Of a DNA stretch of 64,000 nucleotides, positions 9,096 through 20,230 are shown in pieces; within the stretch, counting starts at the first letter, position 1; every line of letters starts with the position of its first letter. The DNA lies in NCBI GenBank assembly GCA_038087015.1, contig JASBNA010000013.1, positions 744,001-808,000 on the forward strand, in the 5' to 3' direction. The notes under the pieces were generated by a model. The model worked only from the letters and a program-made list of their open reading frames with translations, was not told the DNA's origin and did no database searches. A program made the translations under genes and the position numbers. This DNA comes from Cerrena zonata (Eukaryota > Basidiomycota > Agaricomycetes > Polyporales > Cerrenaceae).

Positions 9096-12000
9096 ATGTC
9101 GAACTCACCCGTTACTACTCCCAAGCACAAGAAGACATCAAGCTTAGACATTGGGAATTCGAGTGGCCGAGTATCTCGAAGCGGTGGAAGTGCTCATTCT
9201 AGCGGGCGTAAGAGTTTATTCAATAAAATACTTAGACGAAGATCCGATCTGATTCCAGAAAGTATTGGCTCTTCGAGTACCAAAGTTAGTCAGGGTAGTA
9301 TAGATTCTCCATTGGCCCAAAAAACCAATTCTGGCGATAGGAACGGGAGTGTAAGCAGAAAATCAAGCAAGAATAGACGTAGTAAAAGATTCAGTCTAGG
9401 TTCTTCAAGTTCCATAATAGCAGATGATAATTCGAGTGTTTATGACTATCATGAAGGAGATACTAGAGAAGGTTCAATACATTCTGACATTTTATCTTCA
9501 CAAACGTCTTCAATTTCAGATGAATCTCTAGATGCTGCTATTAGGTACTCAACCAATTTTGAAAACCACGATTATAATGAAAAATTGACTTTCCCTACTG
9601 TTGATGCCCCTGAATCGGAATTAGTGGATGACGAACCAATATGGAGTGGATTGACTTTCGAGTCTTTAGTTACCCCTAAATATACCAAGGCAGCCAGGAA
9701 AAACAAACATGCTCCTCGAATCGTGAATAACCTTTTCCTTGCACAAGAATTGAATACGGAAAATCTTTCGTTCGATCATGAAGTTCAAAGTTCCGACGAG
9801 GAAGCTGACCTTGAAAACAATGAAAATGAAACTGGTGGTTCTGATGCCAAAGCATCAAAAACACACCTTGGTTATCCTGGAATAGATGAAGAACATAATG
9901 AGAAGTCTGATCCAAACAAAAACACCCAAGCTGAAATATATGTCATGGAATTTAGTAGAGATGGGAAGTATTTAGCAGCCGCTGGTAAAGATTCTACAAT
10001 CAAAATTTGGAAAGTTATCCTGTCTCCATTGAGTCGGCTAGAATCGAAAAATGTTGAACAAGATGGTGGGAGTACTGCAAAATCCTCGAATGCTCGAGAT
10101 AAATTATTCACGTCAGCTCCAGTTTTCCATCAAGAACCTATGTGCGTGTTTGAAGGTCATACAAATAGTATTTTAAGTTTGGATTGGAGCAAAAATAATT
10201 TCTTGATCACTGGTAGTATGGATAGGACAGCAAAGCTTTGGCATGTTGATAGACCCAATTGTTTACAAACATTTCAACACGAAGACTTTGTCACTGGTGT
10301 AAAATTTCATCCTACGGACGATCGTTTTTTCCTTAGTGGATCGTTAGATAATGAAGTAAGGTTATGGTCAGTTTTAGAGAATAATGTTGCATTCAGCAAA
10401 AATATTGGAGATGATGTACTTGTTACTGCTCTAAGCTTCACTCCGGATGGTTCTCATTGTCTAGTTGGTGGATTTAATGGAACAATTACTTTACTAGAGA
10501 CTAGAGGCCTTCATTTCATCTATAAATACGAAGTGAAAGAAAAATCAATAGTGCATCCTTTTATTAATAAAAATGGTAATAAAATTACTGGGATCAAAGT
10601 TTTTGAAAATGAAGCGGTTTCAACAATGTCACTAAAAAATGATTTATTCGAAAAAATGGAATGTGTTGATAACCTACGAATGATTCAAAAGTAAGATTGG
10701 TCAACTCAAGCCTGAAAAAATTGGTTACTAGGTTCAAAGGTTTATCAAATAATAGTTCATCCATTGTTGCATCAATGAGTGATGATCATCATTATATTAT
10801 ATCTGGTTCTGAAGACCATTGGTGTTATATTTGGGAAAATAATAACTACATTATCAATAATAAGTTAAGACTGGCTTTAAAGGATCTAGTCTTAGAAGGC
10901 AAACATCATATTAATGATTTGAATAAAAAACACAAAATTTATAACAAAATAATTAAACGGAATAAGTTGCTAAAAAAATTAAATTTTCAACAGTTTCTTG
11001 AAGATGATGCTTCGGCTTACGAATATGTCTCCAATGAGAATAGTAGTTATACTACTTTCCATGCTCATCACTCTAAAGTGAATGTAGCATTGTTCGCTCC
11101 TGAAAGCACGAAAAGATTGTTGGAATTTTCTGATGATATTATATTCGATTTGGTAAAGCGTGGTAGAAAATTCGGTTTGGATGAACCAAAGGGTACGGGT
11201 GAGGGCACAACAACTAATAGCACTCTTAGCTTGCAACCATTTCAAGATAATGATTTGGGCCATATAATAGTGAGTGCAGATCAACGTGGTATAATTCGTA
11301 TTTTCAGACAAGATGCTGCTCACGAAGTCAGGAAGAAATTGATTGACATGCAGAAGCATAATAAATCTTACAATCGTTCATCTAAGGTCTAATTGCAGAC
11401 CAAACTCACAGTCCAATGGATCCCTGGCCCTAGAGTCAAGAATCAGTCGTACTAAAGGCTCGAACTTGAAGTTAGACCTCTCCAATATCAATAAAAAGAT
11501 GCAAAATCGAAGCTTAAGTCCTGCAACAGAAATTCAATACTCTTTTAAAGATAAGCTTCATAGTAAATTTAAGAATAATCAAAATGGATTAAGGCCCTGC
11601 AGAAGTAGAAATAACACTGTTAATGACTACAGCAGCCGTTCATCTTCAGCTAGTCCAGTGGCCCCTCGTTCAAACCTGACATTGAGTCTGCCAATAATAC
11701 CTAAAGTTGTTTCTTCAAGTTCGCTCATCAATACCAAGCACTACAATGCACATAATGTTTCTGGTGGTGTTTTTGAAAATAGCGGGTTGAATGTTCAAGT
11801 AACATCTGATAGCGATGAAACCCACAGCCAATCCGAAAAATCAAATCTTGAAGAGCAAGCGTCATCATCCAATACTTTAACAGGCTCAAATAATACGGAA
11901 ACACCTCCAAGCACAGCACCTGCCTCAGCTGCCCGAGGAAACCATCGCCCATCAACTTCTGATTTAAGTCCTGTCTTACCTCATTTTGATCACCTGTCAC

Positions 12001-12188
12001 GTAGAAATAAAGAGAGAAAAGTTCCGCTCATAATCAACACAGAGACTGATTCTCTGCCTGATGATCCTAACAAATCAGAAGTCATTAATTTTGAAACTCC
12101 AATAGGGAAGCCAAGATTCAAAAATGACTTTTCTCCTTCCATAGATAATGCAAAATTCAAACCTCTGCGGTCAAGGAGGAAATTATGA
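9096..12188 (+). CDS. WD40-repeat protein, DGR2/WDR44-like (two frameshifts)
   Basis: One gene in three frames. The breaks are near 10681 (one base short; CGAATGATTC would read CGAAATGATTC) and near 11386 (one extra G). After correction it has 1030 codons plus stop. The N-terminal 280 residues are Ser-rich and basic (a KRFSLG site is visible). WD40 repeats follow from about residue 285 (YVMEFSRDGKYLAAAGKDST, IKIWK, GHTNSILSLDWS, TGSMDRTAKLW, LSGSLDNEVRLW) and continue past the first break (ISGSEDHWCYIW). A low-complexity Ser/Asn-rich tail ends the protein. This build matches yeast Dgr2 (YKL121W) and its paralogue YMR102C, fungal relatives of WDR44. Their role is poorly defined; a DGR2 mutation gives 2-deoxyglucose resistance. 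I infer that the breaks are assembly errors. Confidence 0.8.
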
Positions 12189-12281
12189 GCTCAAGAATAA
12201 TAATTCAAATATTAAAGGCTTCGGTTCATAATCTGAAGTATGTACATTTAAAGAAACTTATGCCTAATTTTACAATAATGA

Positions 12282-12303
12282 ATATATATATATATATATA
12301 TAT
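12282..12303. repeat. (AT)11 microsatellite
   Basis: An uninterrupted AT dinucleotide run between the convergent 3' ends of the WD40 gene and IRR1. Confidence 0.9.
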
Positions 12304-12354
12304 GATTAATAATAGCCAATAGTAATTAAATAATGGGTAAATATTGTAAATACG

Positions 12355-15300
12355 TTATACGTCTGTTTCAATATCACCTTGTTTCAATTGTGATACTTCA
12401 TCGAATTCATCTGGTGTAACTGATAATTCGGTAGGATTAGTTGCTGGGCTTTTATCTTTCTCAACAGCCATAGATAAATTAATACCCGAGTGATCATTTT
12501 CAGAAGCAGCATTTATACTACCAATAGGTTCAGCATTGGCTTCCTTCATGGATTTTTCATTTTGTTGAACAATATTATAGTACAAGCCTCCAATCTTCTC
12601 GCTATTAAGTTTTAAACGATTAACCACAGTACTATCAACCATACCAGAATTCACAAGACTGAAAATCTTGATGGAATAAACACACAAATCTTTCTCTGCT
12701 TTCCAAACTTGCAATTGTCTCTTCTGCTTAATTTTCAGTTCTTTTATCTTTTCTTGAATGGCAAGTTCTCTTGATCTTTCTGAATTATCTTCTTCATCAC
12801 TTGACTCGTCATCAAATTCGCTCTTCTCTAACATCTTTTCACCGACTTCAAAATCTTCTTCAGTGAAATCGAAATCGTCAAAGTTAACATCTTCGTTGTC
12901 AGATCTATCCAATTGAACATTTATCAAAGCGGCAAGTCTTGCTTCTTTTTGTAAAAACACGTTTAGAAATGCAGTTTGAAGACTTTCAGGTATTGCCTTA
13001 CAAATGTATTTGCCGACACCTTCGTTATCTGTGAAAAATTCATTGAAACCTTTGAAATTGTTTTCATCTTTGAACTTCACATAAAACACTTTCAACGAAA
13101 CCATCAAGTCAATCAATTTTGCACTGAATAGGGTTTTCAACTCACAGAATTTGGACACGATCTTAGTAGAGCATGATGAGAGGGACTCAGAATATGACAG
13201 TAGATTTTCGTTGATATCACTAGTTGCTGCATCCAACGACATCACTAACTTATCTAGTTGATTCATAATAGTACTAACATCATCAAACAATATTTCGATA
13301 TCAAATGATGATTGAGTGGATTGTTTTTCATTGACAGAGGATTGAATAAGAGTATCAAGATTCCAGCAATTGGAAATTATGGTAGTATCAATCACGACTC
13401 TGAAAGCTTGTATGAACTTATCTATTATTTTGAGGAAATTGTTCGGCCAAAGTTGATATAAAGGTTGCAAATTTATCTTATTCAAAAGTTTAATGCTTAT
13501 CAAACCAATGACGGATATACCAGAAGATGATCCAATTTGACTAACATATTCGTTGATGTCTATGAAGTTCCCCAACTTATTCAATTTTAAGAGAGGTTTA
13601 GCCACCTCAATCAAGGAGTTGCAAACAATCTTTTGGTCTTCCAAATCATCGTCCTCTATATCGTCATCTTCCATACTGCCAGCAGTGCTGCTGGAATTGA
13701 ACGCATCACGAGCTTCAGCCACCAACTCCTGTAATAAGTTTTGAATCAGTAATCTGGTTTCACTATTGACAGAGAAGCCGGAAGAGGTATTTTTCAGAAC
13801 ATGACTTATTGGATCATTATTGGACATAGATAATTTATGGGATGCAGAAGTAATATTATTATAATCCATCAACAACTTATCAAAGAAATCATCAAAGCTT
13901 TTAAGGAGAGGGGAATCATGATAATCATTGATTTCGAAATTACGATAGAACTCGATAATCTTGTCCATGATATCATTGAAAACAGCAGATTGGCCTAAAT
14001 TATTAAATTCAGCATAAAGGTTACCATCATGGGAAGGAATATCGACAAGCAAATTCCATAATTTTAAGAAAATATGGAACTGTTCCGTAGATTGACTCAT
14101 GATTTTGGAAAGAGAAGGTAAATAATTAACTAACTTGGTAATTGTGTTGCTTGGAATATCGTCAGTATCATCTCTACTCATTTTTTTACCAAATTTCTTA
14201 TCGAATATGGCAGAAACGGAACCATAGAGTAGTTCAAAAAGGTGAATTCTATCATCTGCATTTAACTCTAAAAGAGACTTCAATTCCGAAATCTCTATAT
14301 TATCTTCACCAAAGTTTTCATCTTAGGCAGGAAGGTAATTGATGATAAGTCATAAAGAAGATAGCGAGCAAGGAATTCCCAAGAACCAGTGTAAGAGGGA
14401 AGCCCATATAAAGTTTTGAATGCAATGCTGATAGGAAAATCCTGGCTTTTTGGAAAGTTATCTATGATATTATTATTTTTATGTTTATGATCAGAATAAG
14501 TTGATGATGAAGTTTTCAATATGTGAATTAAATTTTGGACTTGAAAACAATCTTTCAAAGTTAATTTACCAGGCTCGTCACCGAATTGAGGAGAGTCATA
14601 ATTATCCATGAATATTGTATATTTTTCAAGTTGATTATTGACCTTTTCACAGGTTAGGCTATATAAATGAAGCGAGCCAATTCTTGTTTCATCTTATTAT
14701 CATTAGTAATACCCTAATCCCGACCCATTTTCTATAATGTAGAAGATATTCAGAGCCACATCGTAAATATCAGATTCATCTAAGAAGCCAGCTCTTAGTA
14801 ATTCACATAAGACATTGACCAAATTGAACTTGACATTAAAATCTTTGTCTTTCTTAATCATATTTATGAGTTGTTTTTTAAACCGTTCAGTAAATTGTCT
14901 GAAACTGATACCCATATTTTGATCATTTTGATTCGAGTTTTTATATAACTTTAGTAGAACTTTAGTCACTTCTGATCTTACTTGTTCAGAAGGATCTGAT
15001 AAGAGCCAGCCAAAGTAACGGAGGAAAGATGACTGAAAGAAATGATCGGGATAAGTAATCATCCAATACCCAAGGCATTTCAAGCATTCGGACCTGATCA
15101 ATGGATCAACGTCACGATACCTATGGATAAATACCGTATCAACAATATCGGTAAAATACTCTAAAATTGTTTCTTTTTGATTATGATATAATTGAATGCT
15201 ATTTGTGATTACTTCGACTTTCTTTTCATGAGCTTTTTTGTTTTTTCTTCGATTTAGAACTTGATTTAGTATTTGAAAGCTGGCGTTGTTGTTTTTCTAA

Positions 15301-16111
15301 CGAGCTAGTGACATTGAGAATCAAATCACATAACTTACTATGAATATTCAAAACAATAACCGTACTCACATAGCGGAAAGGTCTTATATTACAAGAACTT
15401 AACGATGAGAGCCACGTCAAAGCTTGAATCATAAATGAAGAATCCAATGACACCTCTTCATTGTCATCCGCGTCTGCATCATCCTTAATAGCATTAGGAT
15501 CTTTATATAATATTCCCTTTTCATGAGAAATATCAATCAATTTATCGAAAAATTCAATAACGTTTTTTTTGAAAAACTTCAAGTTTTTATTATTAGAGAT
15601 GAACGGATACTCATGGAATTTCTGTTTTTCAAACATCATAGATATTTCAGCAATTGTTTCTGAAGCCGAGTCTAGATTGACAAGATCATGAGGGGCGGCA
15701 AGCGATACACATCCACAACATCTCAACATGAGATTGAATAGACTTCGTGAACGCGTCATTCTTGCCCTCTTCTTCATCCTGGCCAAATTCTTCCACCCAC
15801 TCGAGCGCCAAATCGTACACAGAGATCTCTGGCTTGGATAAAGCTTTATACAAACCATTTTCTTCAAAATCATCTCCTAAATCACGCAGCGAAGCTGGAA
15901 TCCTGGATACTCTGGACTGAACCCTTTGCTTTTTGTTGGTCTTACTCCTACCAATCGGTCTCTTACCACGTTTGTTATTGGAAACCACGTATTCTTCATC
16001 ACTCTCACCGCTCTCAAACTCCAGCGCCTCCGAGTCGGAGCTTGCTTCACGGTACCTGGTTTGATCCTCTCGATTCTGAAGCCTAGATGACTTCCGTACC
16101 CTACTGGACAT
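12355..16111 (-). CDS. IRR1: Cohesin subunit Irr1/Scc3 (STAG), five frameshifts
   Basis: One gene of about 1250 codons read on the minus strand from the ATG at 16111 (yeast Irr1 is 1150 residues). Cohesin holds sister chromatids together; Scc3 binds the kleisin and DNA and is essential. The N-terminus is Ser/acidic/basic (SSRVRKSSRLQNRE), followed by the STAG-like domain (LFNLMLRCCGC) and the conserved block DPLIRSECLKCLGYWM with SDPSEQVRSEV, where Scc3 proteins are most alike. HEAT-like helices and an acidic tail follow. Frame breaks lie near 15742 (one extra base), 15234-15239 (A6 for A5), 14712-14714 (GGG for GG), 14660-14665 (extra AT) and 14333 (one A short). After these corrections the length is a multiple of three. 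An essential gene with five indels points to sequence error. Confidence 0.85.
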
Positions 16112-16463
16112 GTTAAGCGCCTGCTATTCAGATCAGTATTCGGTAAATGTTATAGATCACTTTAAGAAACAACAAAATCAGAAAAAAACAAAAAAAAAGA
16201 CGCCTACTGAAGGAGTACGCGTCATTAAAATGTCGCACGTCAGCACACGCGACATTTCAATTTTTCAAAAAAAAAGATGCGACATTGGTCGTGCACGAAA
16301 CCACAAATTTGTGAGGAAAAAACAAAAAATAACAGGAAAACCAGGTAAAAAAAAACAAAAAACAATTAGAAACCGGTGTCGATACCTACACTTTGTATTT
16401 TGAATATAATCTCGACGGAGTATAGAGTAGACGAGGTAATTAATTGAAAGCAGGTTACAATAG
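16112..16463. promoter_or_regulatory. Divergent IRR1-RSC8 promoter with MCB box and octamers
   Basis: The 352-bp gap between the divergent starts holds a perfect MluI cell-cycle box ACGCGT at 16217-16222, the core bound by MBF in G1/S. It also holds three copies of the octamer GCGACATT: inverted at 16229-16236, direct at 16249-16256 and direct at 16279-16286. The first two form a dyad with a 12-bp spacer. A G1/S pulse fits cohesin genes. The octamer's factor is unknown to me. Confidence 0.55.
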
Positions 16464-18227
16464 ATGATGTCAGAGAAAGAAGAGACACCAATAAAGAATA
16501 ACTCTGACCAATCAGTTGAAGGTTCTGGTTTGAAGACTGAAAAACTACCAGTTGAATCTGGAACTCAAACACCGGCTACTGAGAATGCTACAAATGACGG
16601 TACTCCAGCCACTGAATCCCATGAAGCTGGTGGAGATAAACCAGTTGATTTGCAAAAAGAAAGGGAGTTGTTTTCCGAGAGGGTTAAAACATATTTGGTT
16701 GAACAAACCAAACATGTTGTAATTCCATCATACTCAAAATGGTTTGATTTAGATACTATTCACCAGATCGAAAAGAAGCTGTTCCCGGATTTCTTCCCAA
16801 ACAAGGTTCATTCTGAAACTCCAAGATCGGTGTATAAGACACCAGAAGCTTATAAACATATAAGGGATTTTCTTGTCAATGCTTATAGAATCAATCCTAT
16901 AGAGTATTTAAGTGTTACTGCTGTTCGTCGTAACCTAGCGGGAGATGTTGCTACTATAATAAGAATTCATAAATTTTTAGAAAAATGGGGGTTAATTAAT
17001 TATCAAATTGATCCTAGAACCAAATCTTCTACAGTCGGTCCTCAATATACTGGACATTTTCAAATAACTTTGGATACACCTAAAGGATTAGTTCCTTTAA
17101 TTCCAGAAAATGTTCAAGATACAAAGAATGATTTACCGTCCCCCCCTGCTTCTTCTGTTGAACCAGAAGAGGAAACCATTAAAAGTGAAGCGGGTATTCC
17201 TTTGAATTTAGAACTTAGACGTAATGTTTATAATGATATTTCATCAAAAGATAATAATACTAATCCAGTTCAATATTTTTGCAGTATCACTAATAAAGAA
17301 ACTGGAGATGTTAGATATCATAACTTGAAAAGTAAAACTTATGGGAATAGTGCTTTAAATCCTGCTAACGCTTCTATTATAAGTTCGGAAGCATTTGATC
17401 AAGGTTTGTTTCCTTCCAATTTTCAATCATCGGATTTTGTTAAGTTACAAAATGAATCAAGCTCTTCCAATTGGAGCGAACAAGAAGTTTTACTCTTATT
17501 AGAAGGTGTGGAAATGTTTGCATCATTTGATTCACAAAATCAAAGTTATTTTGTTAATAATAATGGTCAATGGGATAAAGTAAGTGAACACGTTGGAACC
17601 AAAGATAGAGAACAATGTTTGATCAAATTTATTCAATTACCAATTGAAGATAGGTACTTGAATAAATTGATCAATTCTGGAAAAGATGAATCAAGTTCTG
17701 GAATTGATAAGGAAACCATAATACAGGAGGTTGTTAAAAAACTTATAACAACTCAACAAGGGAAAGATTTAGTTAAAGAAAATTCTGATAAGAATTTAAA
17801 TGAATCGATAATCAATCAGCAATCTCTTATTAACCAAACTATTGAATTAACTTTGGAAAAATTTCAAACAAAATTAAATTTGATTGATAATTTAGAAAAA
17901 AACTTAATTAAAACTGAAAACTTACTTAACTTACAAAGAAAACAACTTTTAATTGAAAGATGGCATAATTTTGAGAAGATTGATAAGTTTAAAAAGCAAA
18001 ATAACAACCCAGAATTAAGTAGTCTTTTGGACGATTTGTTAACTCCAATCAGCATTAATGAAGTCAATAAGACTTTTAATAAAGTTAACTTGGATGATAA
18101 AAAAGCCAACTCCAGTGAAATGGAAATTGACAAGGACAGTGCTGAAAATGACTCTAATAGAAATGAAGATGAAAGTTTACCAATTAGTATCACCCAGCCA
18201 AAAAGTTACCAATTCTGGTCCGCTTAA
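16464..18227 (+). CDS. RSC8: RSC chromatin-remodelling subunit (SWIRM-SANT)
   Basis: 587 residues, close to yeast Rsc8 (557) and much shorter than Swi3 (825), hence Rsc8. It is a core scaffold of the RSC remodeller, which here also includes Sth1 at 46149-50087. Order: an acidic/Ser-rich N-terminus, the SWIRM domain at about 80-170 (VVIPSYSKWFDLDTIHQIEK, YRINPIEYLSVTAVRRNLAG, FLEKWGLINYQ), a SANT domain at about 333-385 (NWSEQEVLLLLEGVEMF, VGTKDREQCLIKFIQLP), and a long C-terminal coiled coil that would mediate dimerisation. A CTG codon at 16779-16781 (residue 106) lies where yeast homologues have Ser in the IEKxS segment, as I recall them. That supports CUG-Ser decoding. Two ATGs in tandem open the gene. 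Confidence 0.9.
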   Translation: MMSEKEETPIKNNSDQSVEGSGLKTEKLPVESGTQTPATENATNDGTPATESHEAGGDKPVDLQKERELFSERVKTYLVEQTKHVVIPSYSKWFDLDTIHQIEKKLFPDFFPNKVHSETPRSVYKTPEAYKHIRDFLVNAYRINPIEYLSVTAVRRNLAGDVATIIRIHKFLEKWGLINYQIDPRTKSSTVGPQYTGHFQITLDTPKGLVPLIPENVQDTKNDLPSPPASSVEPEEETIKSEAGIPLNLELRRNVYNDISSKDNNTNPVQYFCSITNKETGDVRYHNLKSKTYGNSALNPANASIISSEAFDQGLFPSNFQSSDFVKLQNESSSSNWSEQEVLLLLEGVEMFASFDSQNQSYFVNNNGQWDKVSEHVGTKDREQCLIKFIQLPIEDRYLNKLINSGKDESSSGIDKETIIQEVVKKLITTQQGKDLVKENSDKNLNESIINQQSLINQTIELTLEKFQTKLNLIDNLEKNLIKTENLLNLQRKQLLIERWHNFEKIDKFKKQNNNPELSSLLDDLLTPISINEVNKTFNKVNLDDKKANSSEMEIDKDSAENDSNRNEDESLPISITQPKSYQFWSA

Positions 18228-18884
18228 GTTAAGTCTGCTTAGTCTTGTGTATTTTATTGTCAGGTTATTTCATCTTTATCTATGTATGATTATTGAAGTT
18301 GGTTATTGTCCTCTTCTTAGTAATTTGGACTTCTAGTGATTGGCATAGCCATGTCTTTTAACCGATTCTATTCTCTTCTGTATACTATAAAAAATATAAT
18401 ATTTACTGTTTTATAACATCCATCAAACATTTTGTAGTCTATGTGTGCACAAGACTCATCGAATCTTGAATTGAAGTGAATGAACTTTGAAGGCTCTTTG
18501 AAAACAGATAGACCTAGTCGTTATACTTTTTCACGATTTTCTATTTTTGTTCCAAATTCAAGCCCTTTATGTGAACCCGAGAAACCTCGTTGTTGCAAAA
18601 AAAAAAAAAGAACATTAAGCAAATCCAACACCGAACTCTTGTTTCTATCCACTTATAAAATGGTGATATTTCCACTATACAGATATCGCATGTTCCTAAC
18701 TCTCACTGTAATCATGGAGATGGGTTTTAGACTAGAACGTTGCGCTCTTATAGAAAATGCATCAGATCGGCATCGCGCAAGCAAAATTATATTAGGACAA
18801 AAACTAAAAAAGGGAACATTAAGAGTTTATACTTGCAAAGCAAAAAGATTGTGATACTTTACAAGTATCAAAAAAGAAAACAAA
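18228..18884. other. Gene-free, RSC8 3' flank
   Basis: 657 bp after RSC8. An open frame at 18480-18854 has no recognisable homology and is Lys/Arg-rich by A-run translation, so I leave it out. This is the start of the 5.2-kb gene-free stretch. Confidence 0.5.
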
Positions 18885-18958
18885 TGATTTTGCCCAGGAT
18901 CGAACTGGGGACGTTCTGCGTGTTAAGCAGATGCCATAACCAACTAGACCACAAAACC
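18885..18958 (-). tRNA. tRNA-Val(AAC)
   Basis: 74 nt with a complete cloverleaf on the minus strand. Acceptor GGTTTTG pairs with CAAAATC, the discriminator is A, the anticodon stem TCTGC/GCAGA holds loop TTAACAC with anticodon AAC, and the T-arm loop is TTCGATC. There is no intron. It closely resembles yeast tRNA-Val(AAC). A T-run terminator (TTTTCTTTTTT) follows its 3' end. An identical copy lies on the plus strand at 31684-31757. Confidence 0.97.
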
Positions 18959-19202
18959 TTTGTTGAAAGCAAAAGTTGGTGCTGTTTGCCTGGCATAGTC
19001 ATTTTAATTTAAACTTTACAGTATAATAAGATTTTAACGGCCGTGAAAAGGCTTCTAAAGCTATATTTATTTGCTTTAGAAGCATTATTAAAAGAAAACT
19101 TTTATATGCACTTACTTTGAAATCCCTTGCAATCATTGTTTACTTGTTGGATTACATTTCATCTCTTGTAAAGTTTTCATCTCTTGTGAAGTTTTCATCT
19201 TC

Positions 19203-19249
19203 ATCGGGTTATATGGGTAGGTCAGACCTCTATTACCCACATATGTCTA
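19203..19249 (+). repeat. 45-bp dyad element, copy 1
   Basis: The sequence runs ATCGGGTTATATGGGTAGG, then TCAGACCTCTAT, then TACCCACATAT. Its ends are partly complementary to each other and the centre contains GGTCAGACC. It matches copy 2 at 19287 with about six differences. Confidence 0.8.
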
Positions 19250-19286
19250 CAAGATGAACATAGTTTTCAAGAGGGGAAACCATGTT

Positions 19287-19333
19287 ATCGGGTTATGTGG
19301 GTAGATCAGACCTCTATCGACCACATATATCTA
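19287..19333 (+). repeat. 45-bp dyad element, copy 2
   Basis: A direct copy of 19203-19249, 84 bp downstream, again with complementary ends (ATGTGG and CCACAT). It is the copy most like the inverted copy at 20131-20172. Confidence 0.8.
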
Positions 19334-19371
19334 TACTATGCATATAAATATATGTTCCAGTATGGACGACC

Positions 19372-19740
19372 ATAACACACGCAATAAGATATTAGCTAGA
19401 TACATACTAATAACTGATGATGGAGTGGATTAATTTATTATATAGATTAATCTTTTTGGTGTTATTCAAAGGGAGGAAATAACTTATTACAATTAATACT
19501 AATATAACAAAAGCCAACAATTAAGATTATATAAAATGTATATTACCGAATGAAATAAAACTCTTCATGGGGCATTACCCATACTTCTATCCATTTAACC
19601 AATAGGAGCAGTCACGGAGGTCCACGCTCCACGAAGAGTCATAAAGGAATTTTCCACTCAAGTGGAATTACTTACCTATATATATATATGTACATGTATT
19701 ATGATATCTGTCCCGATGACATTTCACAAAGAATGTTTGT
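19372..19740 (+). mobile_element. LTR-like relic, unit 1 (diverged)
   Basis: Begins with ACACACGCAATAAGATATTAG and shares an ordered series of blocks with 19838-20230: the CACGCAATAA start, an ATTAATTTATTATATAGATTAATC block, an AAGGGAGGAAATAACT block, and a TATATATATA box in the second half. The repeated order, the central TATA box, the absence of coding sequence and the neighbouring tRNA genes suggest a decayed solo LTR. Exact ends and the element family cannot be fixed by eye. Confidence 0.4.
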
Positions 19741-19837
19741 AACATCTTTATTGGACTTCGGCTATGATGATGTATGGAATCGGTCCTGGCATAAGTCAGG
19801 CCCGGACATCATCGCCAGACCTTCATGGTCTGACACA

Positions 19838-20230
19838 TGTTCACACGCAATAAAACACTAGTCAATACGAACCAATATCTCATTGGTAGTGACTAATTTA
19901 TTATCTAGATCAATCTTCACTTTGTTATTAAAGGGCGGAATAACTAATAATAAATAATATAAACCAAATAAAAGAATATATGTAACATAAAGTATATTTA
20001 CAGAAGAACCTCTCTCTTTGGATCTATTCTTCTCAGTCCCACGTCGGTGGGAATGTCCATTTATATATATACAAGTAATATATAGGATGCCTTTGCGAAG
20101 GGGTACCATAAAGCCTATACTATTTATATACATACGTGGTCCATAGAGGTTTGGTCTACCATAATCCGTTAGAGAACAACCTATCGTTATTTCAGAAAGA
20201 ATATTTTACATGGAAACATTTCTAGTTCAC
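19838..20230 (+). mobile_element. LTR-like relic, unit 2 (diverged)
   Basis: Begins TGTTCACACGCAATAAAACA and parallels unit 1 with blocks ACTAATTTATTATCTAGATC and AAAGGGCGGAATAACT, and with a TATA box (TTTATATATATACAAG) about 220 bp from the start. A leading TGTT fits an LTR 5' end. No internal retrotransposon domain remains between the two units. Confidence 0.4.
20131..20172 (-). repeat. 45-bp dyad element, copy 3 (inverted)
   Basis: Read on the plus strand this contains GTGGTCCATAGAGGTTTGGT followed by CTACC. The reverse complement of copy 2 has GTGGTCGATAGAGGTCTGAT followed by CTACC. It is thus an inverted, more diverged copy lying inside the second LTR-like unit. Confidence 0.65.

Noticed and set aside
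10681..15742. Programmed ribosomal frameshifting in the WD40 gene and IRR1
   Set aside because: Shifts of both signs, at unrelated sites without a shared slippery sequence, in several genes. Assembly error explains them more simply.
12355..16111. IRR1 as a pseudogene
   Set aside because: It is single in this window, essential in yeasts, and keeps conserved motifs on both sides of every break; base substitutions typical of decay are not apparent.
18480..18854. 124-codon open frame after RSC8
   Set aside because: No similarity that I recognise, with low-complexity Lys/Arg runs from A-tracts; it lies in a gene-free repeat-rich region.
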